From: Latrodectus hesperus
Taxonomy: Eukaryota > Arthropoda > Arachnida > Araneae > Theridiidae
Reading direction: 5' to 3'
Assembly (NCBI GenBank): GCA_037975125.1
Contig: CM075853.1
Coordinates: forward strand, 70,038,109 to 70,102,108
Length of the DNA: 64,000 bases
The translations under genes were made by a program, and so were the position numbers. The notes below the pieces were generated by a model. It had not been told where the DNA came from. It saw only the letters and a program-made list of their open reading frames with translations, and searched no databases. Shown piece after piece: positions 1-10,989 of the stretch; within the stretch, counting starts at the first letter, position 1, and each line of letters starts with the position of its first letter.

Positions 1-800
1 TTAATTAATAATTTTTATTAAAGAATATCAAATCATATCATCTAAATAAAATCTTTTTCAAGTATTTTGCTTATAAATATGAAGTTTTAATTTTCAAAAT
101 AACTGTATTTAAAATAGTTTCAAAAATTTTAAAAATTAAAAAGTTTTTTAGCACCAGTTTTTGAATATCTATCTCATGGACCACTTCTCTCTCTCTCTGA
201 TGTTATCTTAATAACCTCATAAAACATATTAAAAAATTAAATAATTCTTATTTCGGAATATTTACATACATTTAACATGCAAAATAACTCAATAAATATT
301 ACAATTAAATTAAGTTCTTGCTCGTGCATTGAAATCAGCATACCATTATTTAATTAAATATATATACTAAACTTTACTTCAATTACCAAAATAATTCTTG
401 AGCATTATTTCCTTCCTTATTTTTTCCATTATTTAGTAACTCAAAGTGAACCAATGTGAGTAATAACCAGAATAAGCATCAACCAACCATTCACATATTA
501 TAAATATTGATGGTACTTTTCTCTATCCTTATAATGATAGCACAGAATAGAAATAACTGAAGTCACGAATCAATATTACAGTTATATCTATAAATAATAT
601 GAATTATGATTTCCTTACTAATGTTTCACATGGAATTCCAATTAAAGTTCACAACAAACAAACAAGTCATGCACTTAATGAATTTAAAATAACATATTAA
701 ATGTAAACAAAGCTATAAAACAATAAAATGCACTTCTATTTATTAACAAAACTGTGATTGCATATTCCTTTTTCTTTAATGTAACTTGAAGTATAATGTA
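1..800. other. AT-rich stretch, nothing recognised
   Basis: No convincing exon, RNA gene or transposon remnant was seen on either strand. Only homopolymer runs and a short (CT)n patch near 187-197 stand out. Confidence 0.5.
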
Positions 801-808
801 ACTTTTGT

Positions 809-1097
809 TATTGTACCAGCATGCGTCTCTGTATCTAGCTCAGAGTTGGACTCTATCAGTTGCCTAGGCGTCCTCATTATTTAGAAGCAAGGATTAATCA
901 GAAGATCTGTCAATACTTGGCCTACCACCCAAAGAGATCATTTTTCATGGAGGACATTTAGACCACGACATATTCAATGTGGCCAAGCTCCAATAATCTA
1001 ATAAGATGACTGTTTGTTCAGACAGGGATTCGAACTCACTATCTTCCGATAACAAAAAGGAACCCCCTAATCAACCAAGCCACCTTTGACCTTGTTG
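809..1097 (-). repeat. tRNA-derived SINE with possible 8-bp target duplication
   Basis: On the minus strand the unit starts near 1097 with a tRNA-like head. An A-box-like stretch lies at about 1064-1081 and a good B box, GAGTTCGAATCCC, at 1025-1037. A tRNA-unrelated body follows, and the unit ends in GCATGCTGGTACAATAACAA at the left edge. ACTTTTGT occurs at 801-808 and again at 1098-1105, which fits a target-site duplication, although 8 bp in AT-rich DNA is weak evidence. The stretch has no tRNA acceptor stem, so it is not a tRNA gene. A related tail (GCATGCTGGT) recurs at about 10950. Confidence 0.65.
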
Positions 1098-1105
1098 ACT
1101 TTTGT

Positions 1106-4100
1106 AAGATTTTTCACTATTTTTAAACCTCAACAACATAGTTATTGAAAATTTTGCTGCTGAACTTATAATAAATAAGCGCTATTGTACTTGAAATTAC
1201 ATTTATTTATTTTTATTTTTCCACATTGTGTCACCTTATATGTAACTGTTGATCAAAAATTAAGTTCAGTAACGTGTGATCAGGAATTGTCTTTTGCCCT
1301 ATTTTCACCTATTACTGTTTTAAAAAATTATTAACGATGGTTGTCACTAAATTTTGATTCGCCGTAAAATGATACTGGAATTCCTGAGATAACAATTCTC
1401 TGTATAGTAAGGAGTGTATTAGATATTCATATATATGATGGAATTCTCTTTTTATAGTTTTTACATAAAAAAATTCCTACATGAAAAATTTCCAAATTTC
1501 AATCTTTACGTTCCATTGCTTTTAAACCACGTTATGCTGGAAACTGTCATGTGTTTTTTGTTACATTAGAAGATATCTTTTTTGAAATAGCTTTTTTGAA
1601 AATTTCATTCAGATTGGCAGAAAATAAGATTTTTTGAATACCATTGTTCGAGTCTACTATCGATTGTTCGTCCTAGAATTTGGAAACTTTTGAAGCAAAT
1701 ATTTATTTTTATCTATCTTTTAACCAAAATGACGTGTTGAAGATTCAAATTTTTTGCGTTTCTTTCAACTGTCAATCATAGGCTACAATGAACGTAAGAT
1801 TATTTTGGCTTCTGTAACGTCTTGAAAAAATTATGTTTTGATATGGGATTTTTTAAAACTAAACATTTTTAAGAAATGTGTCCCATTTAATAAACGTCTA
1901 AATTAAAATTTTACACTTTCAATTAAAATTTTATTAATTCTAATTTATATAAAATAAAAATAAAATACACCAGAAATCCTTTAAATTCATTCAAATCACT
2001 AAAATGGAATTAAAAATTGAGTTGTAAAATCGTCTAAGCTACCTGCTATTTTCAAATTCTAACAATATTTATGTGAAAATGTGTTTCTTTTTCTCTTAAT
2101 GTTCACAATACTGTTTCATTACAGGGATATAATATATTTACCAATTTTTTTAATAAATTCCGATAAAGAAAAACATAATAGTCTACAGAGAATAGTAATT
2201 TCGATTACTTTGTATGGTAGTATCATAGAAATATGTAAGAATTTAGATTCAGTTCTTAACTAATTTTTATTTTTTAAAGTAATCAAGCTAAATGCAAATT
2301 TATTCTAGACAAATAGATATTTAAATTATTTCTGTGTATAGAGTATGGTTTTATAATAGGAAACTAAAAATAAATTTGAAAGTGAAATAAATGATTATAA
2401 GGAAAAAGTTTTTGCATTTTAATGAAAAAAAGGATAATAGCATTATTAAATTTTCCATAGCGAATTCTAATGCAGGTTTGCAAAAATGATTGCTTTAAGA
2501 TTTTTTTTTTTTTTGATAAGCCATTGTGGAACTAAAACGGATTTAAAAGTTTATTCTAATGGTGTGTGGAAAGTAACAATTTCAATAACAAACATCAGGA
2601 AATAATAGTATAATAATAAACAAAAGTAAGTTTGAAATTAAAAATGCTAAATAAAAATAAATTTGGATAATTTACATGAGTAGGGAAAGAAAGCTTTTTT
2701 CTCTATAAATTTTAAACAAAAAATAAACACTTTTAATATATTATTTATGTCCACTTCATTATTTATAATACATACTGTTTGAAATAAACGTTAAATTTTT
2801 CTGTGGTAATTTCAATTAGTAATTTTATTAAAATTTGAATATTTTACTGTCATAAAGACAACATTCTCTAGGTTGCATTTCAGGATTGACTACATCAAAA
2901 AAACGTCATCCATCAATAAGTAAAACAGTGTTATGAGTTTGCAAATAAGTATCAAAATAGTCTGAGATATTTACAGGCAAAATTTATATTGACAAACAAA
3001 AAATTATCAAGATACATAAAGTTGTATAAAGAAAACAAAATTTAGCTTTCAAGAAGTAGAATCTTGTGTCTATAATGTAGTATTGTAAAAATGATGCAAA
3101 AAAAAAAATTCCGCTGGTCATAAAGATTTTTTAACTTAAATAAAATATAAATAAAATGCGGCACTAATAAGCATTTTAAGAAAACATTTGAAATGGTGAT
3201 ACAGCTTTTGTATTTCGAAAATTATGTGTAGAAGAATAGCAGCTATAAAATGATCAAAGTTATCAACAAGCGAGAATTTTAAAACCATCGGATTAAAGTC
3301 GTATTGAATACTTATAAAATTTTGTAATAAATGAAATTCATCAATATAACTAAATTTCAGAAATCATCTTGTAAAGTTTAATTAGTTGTAAGCGGAACAA
3401 GAGTTGCGTTAAAGAGCCATACAATCAGTTTAATCTAAGTCCAAATAATCATAAGGATTCCCTTAAGTAAAAATAATCACAACTTTTGTGTAAAGTAGCC
3501 AAGCAACTGGATTCAGATGTAATGATGTGCGGCCTTTTTCTATAAAAATGAATATTAGATTTTAAAGAACTCCAGACGATTTATGGTAAATATTACTGTT
3601 TTTTATCTTGCAGAAAAAAAAATTTAAGAGATTAGAGTGAGATATATTTAGTTGTTTGAAAAGTAATTTTGTTTTCTTTGTAAAACTGAAAAACTATTTT
3701 CGTATAATTAGTCCAGACTAATTAATTTATACTCACATTTATCATTCATTTAAATATTTTTGATGCCATCTTTTGTAAGCTTTAAATTATTTTGTGTAAA
3801 ACAATATGTAATTTGATTCTGAAATGTTCTTAAATCGAAATGAATTATTTTTCTTTTTAAACTATGTTAAGAATTAGAAATTTTTTTAAATCCTAAAACA
3901 CAAAAACAAATTCATTAGTTTTTAAGGAAATTTTAGAAGCAAAATAATTTAATTTCATGTAATTTATAATTTTTATGCTATTTCTTTTTTATTCTTGACA
4001 TATAATTTTATTTTCTACTGTAAATAAATATAAATATTAAATAACACAGAAATATTGAATAAAGTTAACTATTAGTTGCTATTTTAGAATTTTATAAATT

Positions 4101-5343
4101 TCAAAATTTATTATTTAGACAAATTTCTTCTGCTGTCAAGACTTATATAAATTCAAATCATTTTAATATACTTATAAAATATTATTATTTTCCAGCTAAA
4201 CTATTATGCTCCACAACAAAACTATTATGTTCCATGCAATATCTTGAATAAACTGTTCATGATTCATATTCTGAAAATATACATCTAATTTTTCTTGTAA
4301 TAACTTATTCTACATAGCATTACTATTATGTGCAAATTTTTTTTAATTCGAGATGTCGTCACAGGATTATGTTGCAAATTTTTTCGAACATTTCATTGAA
4401 ATAAATAAGAAATATTATTTTGTGGGAACTTAACATATGTTTTTCCATAAATGATGATAAAATTTCAAAACCAAGCATTTAATCCCAGAAAAACTTTTAA
4501 CTAGAATATGAATATTGGATGTTCAATCCTGAATACTTTCGTATGACGTTAACATAAAAGTTTCTAATCATATTAAATATGCTTCAAATTTATTTTTGAA
4601 GTAATCTTCTTATTTAAAGTAAATGCTTAGAGAAATTTCAAGTACTCTAGTGCACTTTACAACTATTAAATGTTTAATTGAAATATAATTACACGTTTTT
4701 TTATAAAATAATAGCATATATACTCTTTCACACCAAACGTCAAAGAGTACGAGTCAAAGACGTAAATATGAGAAATATAAGGGGATAAAAATATATATAA
4801 ATATGCACAGGGATATTATTATGAAACTGTAAATAGACATTAAATTATATATGACTTACAGAACATTAATAAATTTACTATGAAGCATTAAGTTTCAATC
4901 TTCAAATATTGTTGAAAAAGAATTTTTGATTATATGGATGCTCGTTTGAAAACCATTCATATCGTTATTGACACTTAAGAAATTTCATAGAGATAAAAGA
5001 ACTAGTTATTGTAACTTTTTAATTTAATAATCAAAACTGTAACTTTTGCATTAAGAACTATTTTACGCCATTATAGTAATTGCGTTCTTTTGTAAATAAA
5101 TTTTTAAAAAAATCGAAGGGGTGGGATTACACTTAATTCAATCAATTTTGAATAAAAAATTTATAAATTAATTTTCTTATATGAAGTGAAAAACTTCGAA
5201 TATAAAGGTAAGCAACAGATTCAAACTATAATTTAACTTAAAAAGGAATTTATACGAAGTTTATTTAATTAATATTATGCATGTAAAATTAAAAAGTTTC
5301 CAAATTTAAGCATAATCAAGTAATACAAACTCTAACGCAATTC
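1106..5343. other. AT-rich intergenic stretch, nothing recognised
   Basis: Both strands carry frequent stops. The one open frame here (2081-2263) is low-complexity hydrophobic sequence. No transposase, reverse-transcriptase or LRR-like peptide was recognised. Confidence 0.45.
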
Positions 5344-5356
5344 ACATATGTCATAA

Positions 5357-5564
5357 CATAACCAAAGAGCACCGTCCCACCCGTCGTCGGACAGTAATCC
5401 TGGAGGGAAACCAGGCTCAGCACTTGGCCAGGGTGGGTGAGAAGAACTCCTAAAGTGGTGGACTGTCCAAACCACAAGCGGGACCCCGAGGGGTAAACAA
5501 GACAAAAGCCCATTCTATTGAGACTCACTGTGGCTGGAAGAGGGCCGGGTGGCCTTAACTGATT
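5357..5564. mobile_element. GC-rich 208-bp insertion with perfect 13-bp target duplication
   Basis: The block is sharply richer in G and C than its surroundings. It is bracketed by identical copies of ACATATGTCATAA at 5344-5356 and 5565-5577, the footprint of a retroposition-like insertion. I see no tRNA promoter boxes, poly(A) tail or inverted ends. An 88-codon open frame on the minus strand (5316-5582) runs through it and into the flanks; it resembles nothing I know and is probably incidental. The block could be a SINE of another class, a 5'-truncated LINE end or a retrocopy of a cellular RNA. Confidence 0.6.
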
Positions 5565-5577
5565 ACATATGTCATAA

Positions 5578-6278
5578 AACAAATCAATTTAAAATGCATT
5601 TTCTCATTTAAACAAATGTTTTCTACATTGCTTACAGATATATAAAATTCTTAAAAACAATTGTAAAGCAGAGAAAATTAATCTAGTAGAATATATAGAT
5701 TGAAGTTATAATCATCAGTTTCATTTTTATAAATCATTGAAGCAAATATATATAAGCTATGATAATATTTTAAAATATTTCTAGTAGAAAATAAGTTTTT
5801 ATGTACACTTCTTTGAAATATATTCCAGTAATAGATGAGAAAAAATGGTGGAACTTACTTCAAATACATAAGACATTTTTTAGTATAGTGTTAAGAAACA
5901 TAATTATCTCATTCTTTCCTAGTGTTTACTAAATGACAAGAAAATTACTAAGTTAATTCTTTTAATTTTATGCCATGATAGTACATTTTTATGAAATTTA
6001 TTGTTTTATTTATCATATTGAGGACTATATTACCTAAACCCTTTAATTCTAATTGAAGATGTTGGAAATTACAAAATATCAGTATTTAAAAAAATTAAAA
6101 CACGTCAATAAATAAAAATTTGCAATCAAAAACTCATCTTTACTTATTTATTAAAATATAAATAAGTGTTTTTCCATAAAAGTTTTGCCTTTATTCAAAA
6201 TATTATAATTAATTTTTAAAACAACTTGAAATGTTACTGTCATCTGGTCATTAGTAAAAAAGTTATAAGATAAAATGA
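5578..6278. other. AT-rich stretch, nothing recognised
   Basis: No open frame or repeat was recognised between the two insertions. Confidence 0.45.
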
Positions 6279-6325
6279 TTTTTCTCCTGTTGTTGTTGTT
6301 GTTGTTGGCTTATCCTCTTTAAAAA

Positions 6326-6341
6326 TCTGACATTTGTCAGA
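6326..6341 (-). repeat. 3'-terminal hairpin of LINE copy
   Basis: Perfect inverted repeat TCTGACA (6326-6332) and TGTCAGA (6335-6341) with a 2-nt loop. It overlaps the retroelement stop codon and lies about 20 bp from the (AAC)n tail. A 9-bp-arm hairpin sits at the equivalent point of the other LINE copy (39700-39721). Confidence 0.6.
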
Positions 6342-6655
6342 TCAACTCCATTAAATTGTTGACTGTCAGAAAGTCAATGACTATCAGGGGATCTGAGGAT
6401 AAATCCTCCAGTGAAAATCCGAACCAATCCAGAATATGTTTTAGTGAGGCTGGATGGTCACAGCATTTTTTACAAGTAGAATAAATTTTTGTACCACGTT
6501 CAAACGATAAACATTTTAGATGTCCACTAGAGAATCTGGCTAAGGCAGTTTGAGATTTTCGGTCACATTTTATTTCCAGAAGAATTCCAAGAGCTGTTCC
6601 GCAGTACCATTGGTGTGTAACAAAGTCAAATGGAGGAGGTAATGTGCAGCTTCTG
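6337..6655 (-). pseudogene. C-terminal fragment of non-LTR retrotransposon RNase H
   Basis: Read on the minus strand, the frame runs from about 6655 to a TGA at 6337-6339. Legible peptides are HQWYCGTALGI, ARFSSGHLKCLSFERG, a cysteine cluster (YSTCKKCCDHP), HILD and VNNLMELI before the stop. This ordering matches, from memory, the extreme C-terminus of arthropod LINE polyproteins with an RNase H domain. The catalytic RNase H residues and the reverse transcriptase are absent, so it cannot act. The stop codon lies inside the right arm of a hairpin at 6326-6341. The same arrangement recurs in the copy ending near 39712. Confidence 0.7.
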
Positions 6656-6848
6656 TTGGACCGAGGTCTGAAGCACCTATGGACAGTCCAAAGATAGAAG
6701 TCTGTCTATGCTTCATTGCCTGCAGGTCTTAGCTGAGCGTAATGGAACGGCCTTCACGTCATGGGTGACCCTGGCAGGAGAATTCTCTCCCGCCGTACTT
6801 CGCCCGTTCAGCCCAGGTACACCCCATCGCCGACTTTTTTTTTTCTCC

Positions 6849-9800
6849 TAATATATATGAGTTATTAACGAAGGTTATATCTGATACTCCAGGACATTTT
6901 CTGCTTAGTAGTCCATTTAGATCTTTTCAAATTTGAATCATGAAAGTCATTTTGCTTACTTTTCCAAAACCCTTAATAAGATCATATAGAAATATAAATA
7001 CATGGAAAGTCATACATATAAAATTGTGGAGCCAAACTGTAAGGGAGAATAAAATAATTCTAATAAAACAAGCTTTTCTTCCTTTAATAAAATATATTTG
7101 GCAATAAGTAGGAAAAATATAATATACTTATTCCCCAATCTATTCACGCACTTACTTCTCATTAACTTACATTCGCATTACTTAAGGCTCTTCCTCAGAT
7201 TAATTTTCTCCATTAAAATGAGTTTGTATAAAATTAAATAATTTAATTTATTAGCCATTGTGGAAGTTATGCATTTCGATAACATAACCTAGAAAATTAT
7301 TTACAATTGATATTTTTGCATGGATCTGTTGATTTTATTTTTATTACAATTTATTTTTATATAAAAAAAACTGGTCTTTCACTGTTTATAATATAGTAAT
7401 ATACTAATTACCATCAAGTTAATCAAATTGGCTATAGCTATGAATATGCTAGACAAAGATTACCGTATTAATACTCTATTTGCATCATTTAGTTTAACAT
7501 AATGTTATTTTACAAAGGTCAATGTTTACTTCTAAATTTTCTATTTTGGCTGTGTTAATCAAATCACAAAATTATAGTTATTGATGCAATTTGTAGTGTA
7601 TTAATCTAATCACAAATTATTGAATATCAACCGTAATATTAGCGTTGGACTCAATAATAATAAATATCGTATAGTTCTATGTTTTATATTTTTTATGAAC
7701 TATTTTAATTGTTTATTGAATTGTCTTACTAAATATAAATTCAAAGAATTAGTTTTTTATGTTAATTCGTACTTATTTTTGACTAATAGAATCACATTAT
7801 GAATTGTAAATTATAATGGTTTGCAGAAAAATGTTTTACTGAAAATTATTGAACTTGAGTGATATAGATGTAAACAATATTATTATTATCACAACCTAAG
7901 ATTTGTTTAATAGATTTTTTAAAAAGTCATTAAAAGAAAAACTTAAATATTTTGTTTGTCCACTTCCTATAATATTTATGTTTGTTTATTTGGAGAATAC
8001 TGAATGATGCAGTACGTTTTGATAGTTTTTTTATTTTATTTAGAAACATTTCAAAATATTTATCTGACCTAAAAAATTTATCTTAATTAATATAAATTAG
8101 TTGTCAAACCATTCAATTAGCCACTTAATATTACTCTACAAAAAAAATTTTGTAAGTGAGAACAATTATTTTAATTTAGGTTAAAAATAAATGTATGATA
8201 ATAGCGGGTTTCTAAATATATTTTTAAATGTAAATATTTAATAATGTGTGCAACTTCAAGATTGCACTAACTACATCATGAAACTTCATTCAAGTCATCA
8301 ACTTTTATCTATAACAATTACAAGCATGTGAGTAAATATTTATTTTTCGAAGCAATCGAAAGTTATCCATGACAAAAACATGATTATCTCATCCGAATTT
8401 ATATCTTAACAAACACTGCTCAACATGATATGTATAATAAATACCATCAGCGTCATTAAAATTGCTCTCATAATTTTTAAAAGAGATAAATTGAAATGTG
8501 AGGAGGTATTTATGCGAGCAAAACTGTTTAATCATTTTCCTTTGATGTTAAGGTAGTTCCTGGAAAAACTTAATTAAACCTAAGCTTAAATAACTGTTTG
8601 TAGGGAGACCCTGATAATTTTCCATTTCATAGCTAAAATTAAAGTTACTTTTAGAAAATAAATCTTTTCATAGGTACTAAACAAAGACTTGCCTCAGAAG
8701 TCTTAACACAAAAGCACGTTTTAAAGAAAATAAATTTTTGTACCGAATGGTGAAGGATAAAATGCTGGAAGGAAATTATGAATAACTTTATATACATTTT
8801 TATTTTTAACAAACAGAACTTTTCATGCAAATTTAATTTTATTTAAACATTTTCATTTAGTACCATGCTAATTTTGCATTTAATTGCATAGATGGGTACA
8901 TAAAAAATCATAGTTTACATTAAATGCTAAATTAAATACGTGTTTATATTAAATACGAGACAATTAATAAATAAATTTCAAAATTAGAAAAAGTAATGCA
9001 TCAAAAACTTAATGAATCATAAAATATATATAAACTAAATAGTCATATTAGGAAAGAAACACTGAATGTATCAAATTTTTCATATCGTTCTTTACTTGAA
9101 TTTTAAGTTCAATGACAGTTTAAGTTTAAGTTCAGAACGTAACATTCACATATTCCTTTTTTTAAAGATTAACAATCTGGAAAATTAAAGCACCTTAAAA
9201 TAATAAACTATGATATCGGTGATGACAAAATATGATATATATAATAATTTTAATTGCCTATAAAAAGCATTACTTAAAAATATCTGTTTTCTATTTTTAT
9301 AAATTGTTATTGTATTTTTGGTTGTATTTCATTTTTTATTTTAAGTTATAAAAATTTAACTCCAGTTACAGTACATATTTTAAGAGTAAAATGTAATGTT
9401 TTTATGTATTTTTGATTCTAAGTTGAAATTTCGAACATTTTTAATGCTGAAATATGATTAATTATATAACTCCAAATATAAATACTAATTGAGGCAATAA
9501 AAGCTTATGCCTCAAAATAACATACTTAATTTTTATAATGCTTTCTACATTGCGCAACATTTTTTTAATTAAATGCAAATTATTTTATTTCCTTTTAAAG
9601 GATATTTTTCATAAATGTGCTTATGTAGTCCTACAACTCAACTGCATAGAATTAAAAGATCTTTAAATTTACCTAAATATAATTATTATCAATTTGCTTC
9701 AGGATAAATATTTCATCCCTCTTATTGCCATTTAAACGAGAATTTATTAGAACTTAATATTATACATTTAATTAAATAATTAAAAAAATAATTAATGAAA

Positions 9801-10520
9801 AATTTAACTTTACGTTAAAATTACGCATTTTATAATGATTTTTGTATGTCATAAATTAAATTTGTGAAAATTTCTACGTAGTTATAAAAAAAATAAATAA
9901 CTTAAAAATTTCACCACATGAAAGAATTTCTAAGATTGTTGTAATAAAATATGCAAAGATAATTTTAATGATATAGTCAAAAACATAAAATATATTTGTA
10001 CAACAACATTTGTAAAATGTAAGTTGTTTGTTAAAGTAGAGAGTAGATTTTTAAGATAAGAATAAAGATGATAAGAATGAAAAAAATCGTAAAAGTAAAA
10101 CAATAAAAACAAATGTTTAATGAATTGTAGTTTTTACTATGATTAAATGTGTGAAGATGTTACTTTTCAAATGTAACCTTTTCATTACACCATGAAATCA
10201 TTACTGAGAAACTTTTTAAGTGTTTAGCTGAATTTTTTTCACTGTAATATTTTTATTGCATCTTTTTAATTAATAAAACTACTGAAAAAATAAATTACGA
10301 CATTCATGAGTGTCAAGTTTGTGTATCTCACTTATGATCTTAAATATATTTCAGTGCATTCACTGCAATATGAGCTTAGAATTAATTTTAATTTTTTAAG
10401 ATTGATTAGTTAAGATTAGGTCGTGGATTAGTTTAGTTCTAGAAATGGAAATTCACTCCATTTGGTTAAAATTCCACTCGAAATTTTTAAAACTAAAAGT
10501 ACAATACAAACCAACACTAA
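6849..10520. other. AT-rich intergenic stretch, nothing recognised
   Basis: Only short stop-limited frames (7620-7802 and 9930-10112) occur. Both are low-complexity and hydrophobic, with no family resemblance. No repeat element was recognised. Confidence 0.45.
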
Positions 10521-10897
10521 AGATTCTTTGTTGTTTTTTGCTTATGACACTTGGAAAAAGCCAAGCTCGCTATGCCGTTGGCTATGCGAATTTAAGTCAG
10601 TAGGGTGTGTCTTTCACTTAATCAGGGCATCTCGAAGGTGAAAGTACGACTTTACTCTAAGCTCCTACGATAGATGGCAACACTTCAATTTTGATATCAA
10701 CCTGGAAAGGAAGGAAATTTTCACGATACCATTGCACCTACGGTATTTGCTCAACGACTGACCACAGGAATTTCGATTCCACAGATGTGACGAGCACTCA
10801 TTTCGCATGTACTTGGTGGATCATTGGCGGCATCGGGAATCGAACCTCGCCTACTGGACGGAAAGCGGATGCCCTAGCCGCTAGGCTATAATGGCCC
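10521..10897 (-). repeat. tRNA-derived SINE, copy 1 of a family also at 50367
   Basis: On the minus strand the head starts at 10897 with GGGCCATTATAGCCTAGCGG, an A-box-like stretch. A near-perfect B box, GGTTCGATTCC, follows about 50 bp in. Body phrases (GTACATGCGA, GTGGAATCGAAA, GAGTAAAGTCGTACTTTCAC, CCTACTGACTTAAATTCGCA) recur in the same order in the plus-strand copy at 50367-50750. Near the 3' end AGCCAA and TTGGCT form a hairpin, followed by a degenerate A/C-rich tail at 10521-10545. The 66-codon frame at 10691-10891 lies entirely inside and is not a gene. No clear target duplication was seen. Confidence 0.8.
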
Positions 10898-10904
10898 TTA
10901 TGAT

Positions 10905-10973
10905 CTGGTAGAGCCAAACTCAGGGCTTCCCTGTACTTACAGGGAAGCATGCTGGTGCAACATAAGTAGCAAC
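10905..10973 (+). repeat. SINE 3'-tail fragment with perfect 11-bp palindrome
   Basis: Arms GCTTCCCTGTA (10925-10935) and TACAGGGAAGC (10938-10948) are perfectly complementary across a 2-nt loop. The palindrome runs into GCATGCTGGTGCAA and a degenerate A/C tail. GCATGCTGGT plus a CAA-type tail is also the 3' end of the SINE at 809-1097, so this is probably a 5'-truncated relative. GGCCCTTATGAT occurs on both sides (from 10893 and again from about 10974), which may be a duplication footprint. Confidence 0.45.
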
Positions 10974-10989
10974 GGCCCTTATGATTTTT

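Larger units (their letters stand above)
6288..6834 (-). mobile_element. Short composite LINE unit: GC-rich 5' segment joined to RNase H 3' end
   Basis: The right part (about 6660-6834) is GC-rich and unrecognised, beginning GTCGGCGATGGGG on the minus strand. The left part encodes the tail of a non-LTR retrotransposon RNase H region. It then has a hairpin and a (AAC)n tail, read as (TTG)n at 6288-6307. TTTTTCTCC flanks the whole unit at 6279-6287 and 6840-6848, extended by a T run on the right. If that is a target duplication, both segments moved together, making this an internally deleted LINE or LINE-derived short element of about 550 bp. A solo truncated LINE beside unrelated sequence is the alternative. 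Confidence 0.6.

Noticed and set aside
1025..1081. Possible tRNA gene from A and B boxes
   Set aside because: There is no acceptor stem or anticodon arm. The stretch continues into a SINE body. The same reasoning applies to the heads near 10850, 22840, 49090 and 50390.
5316..5582. 88-codon minus-strand frame as a gene
   Set aside because: It starts and ends outside a 208-bp insertion bounded by a target duplication, so the frame spans a chance junction.
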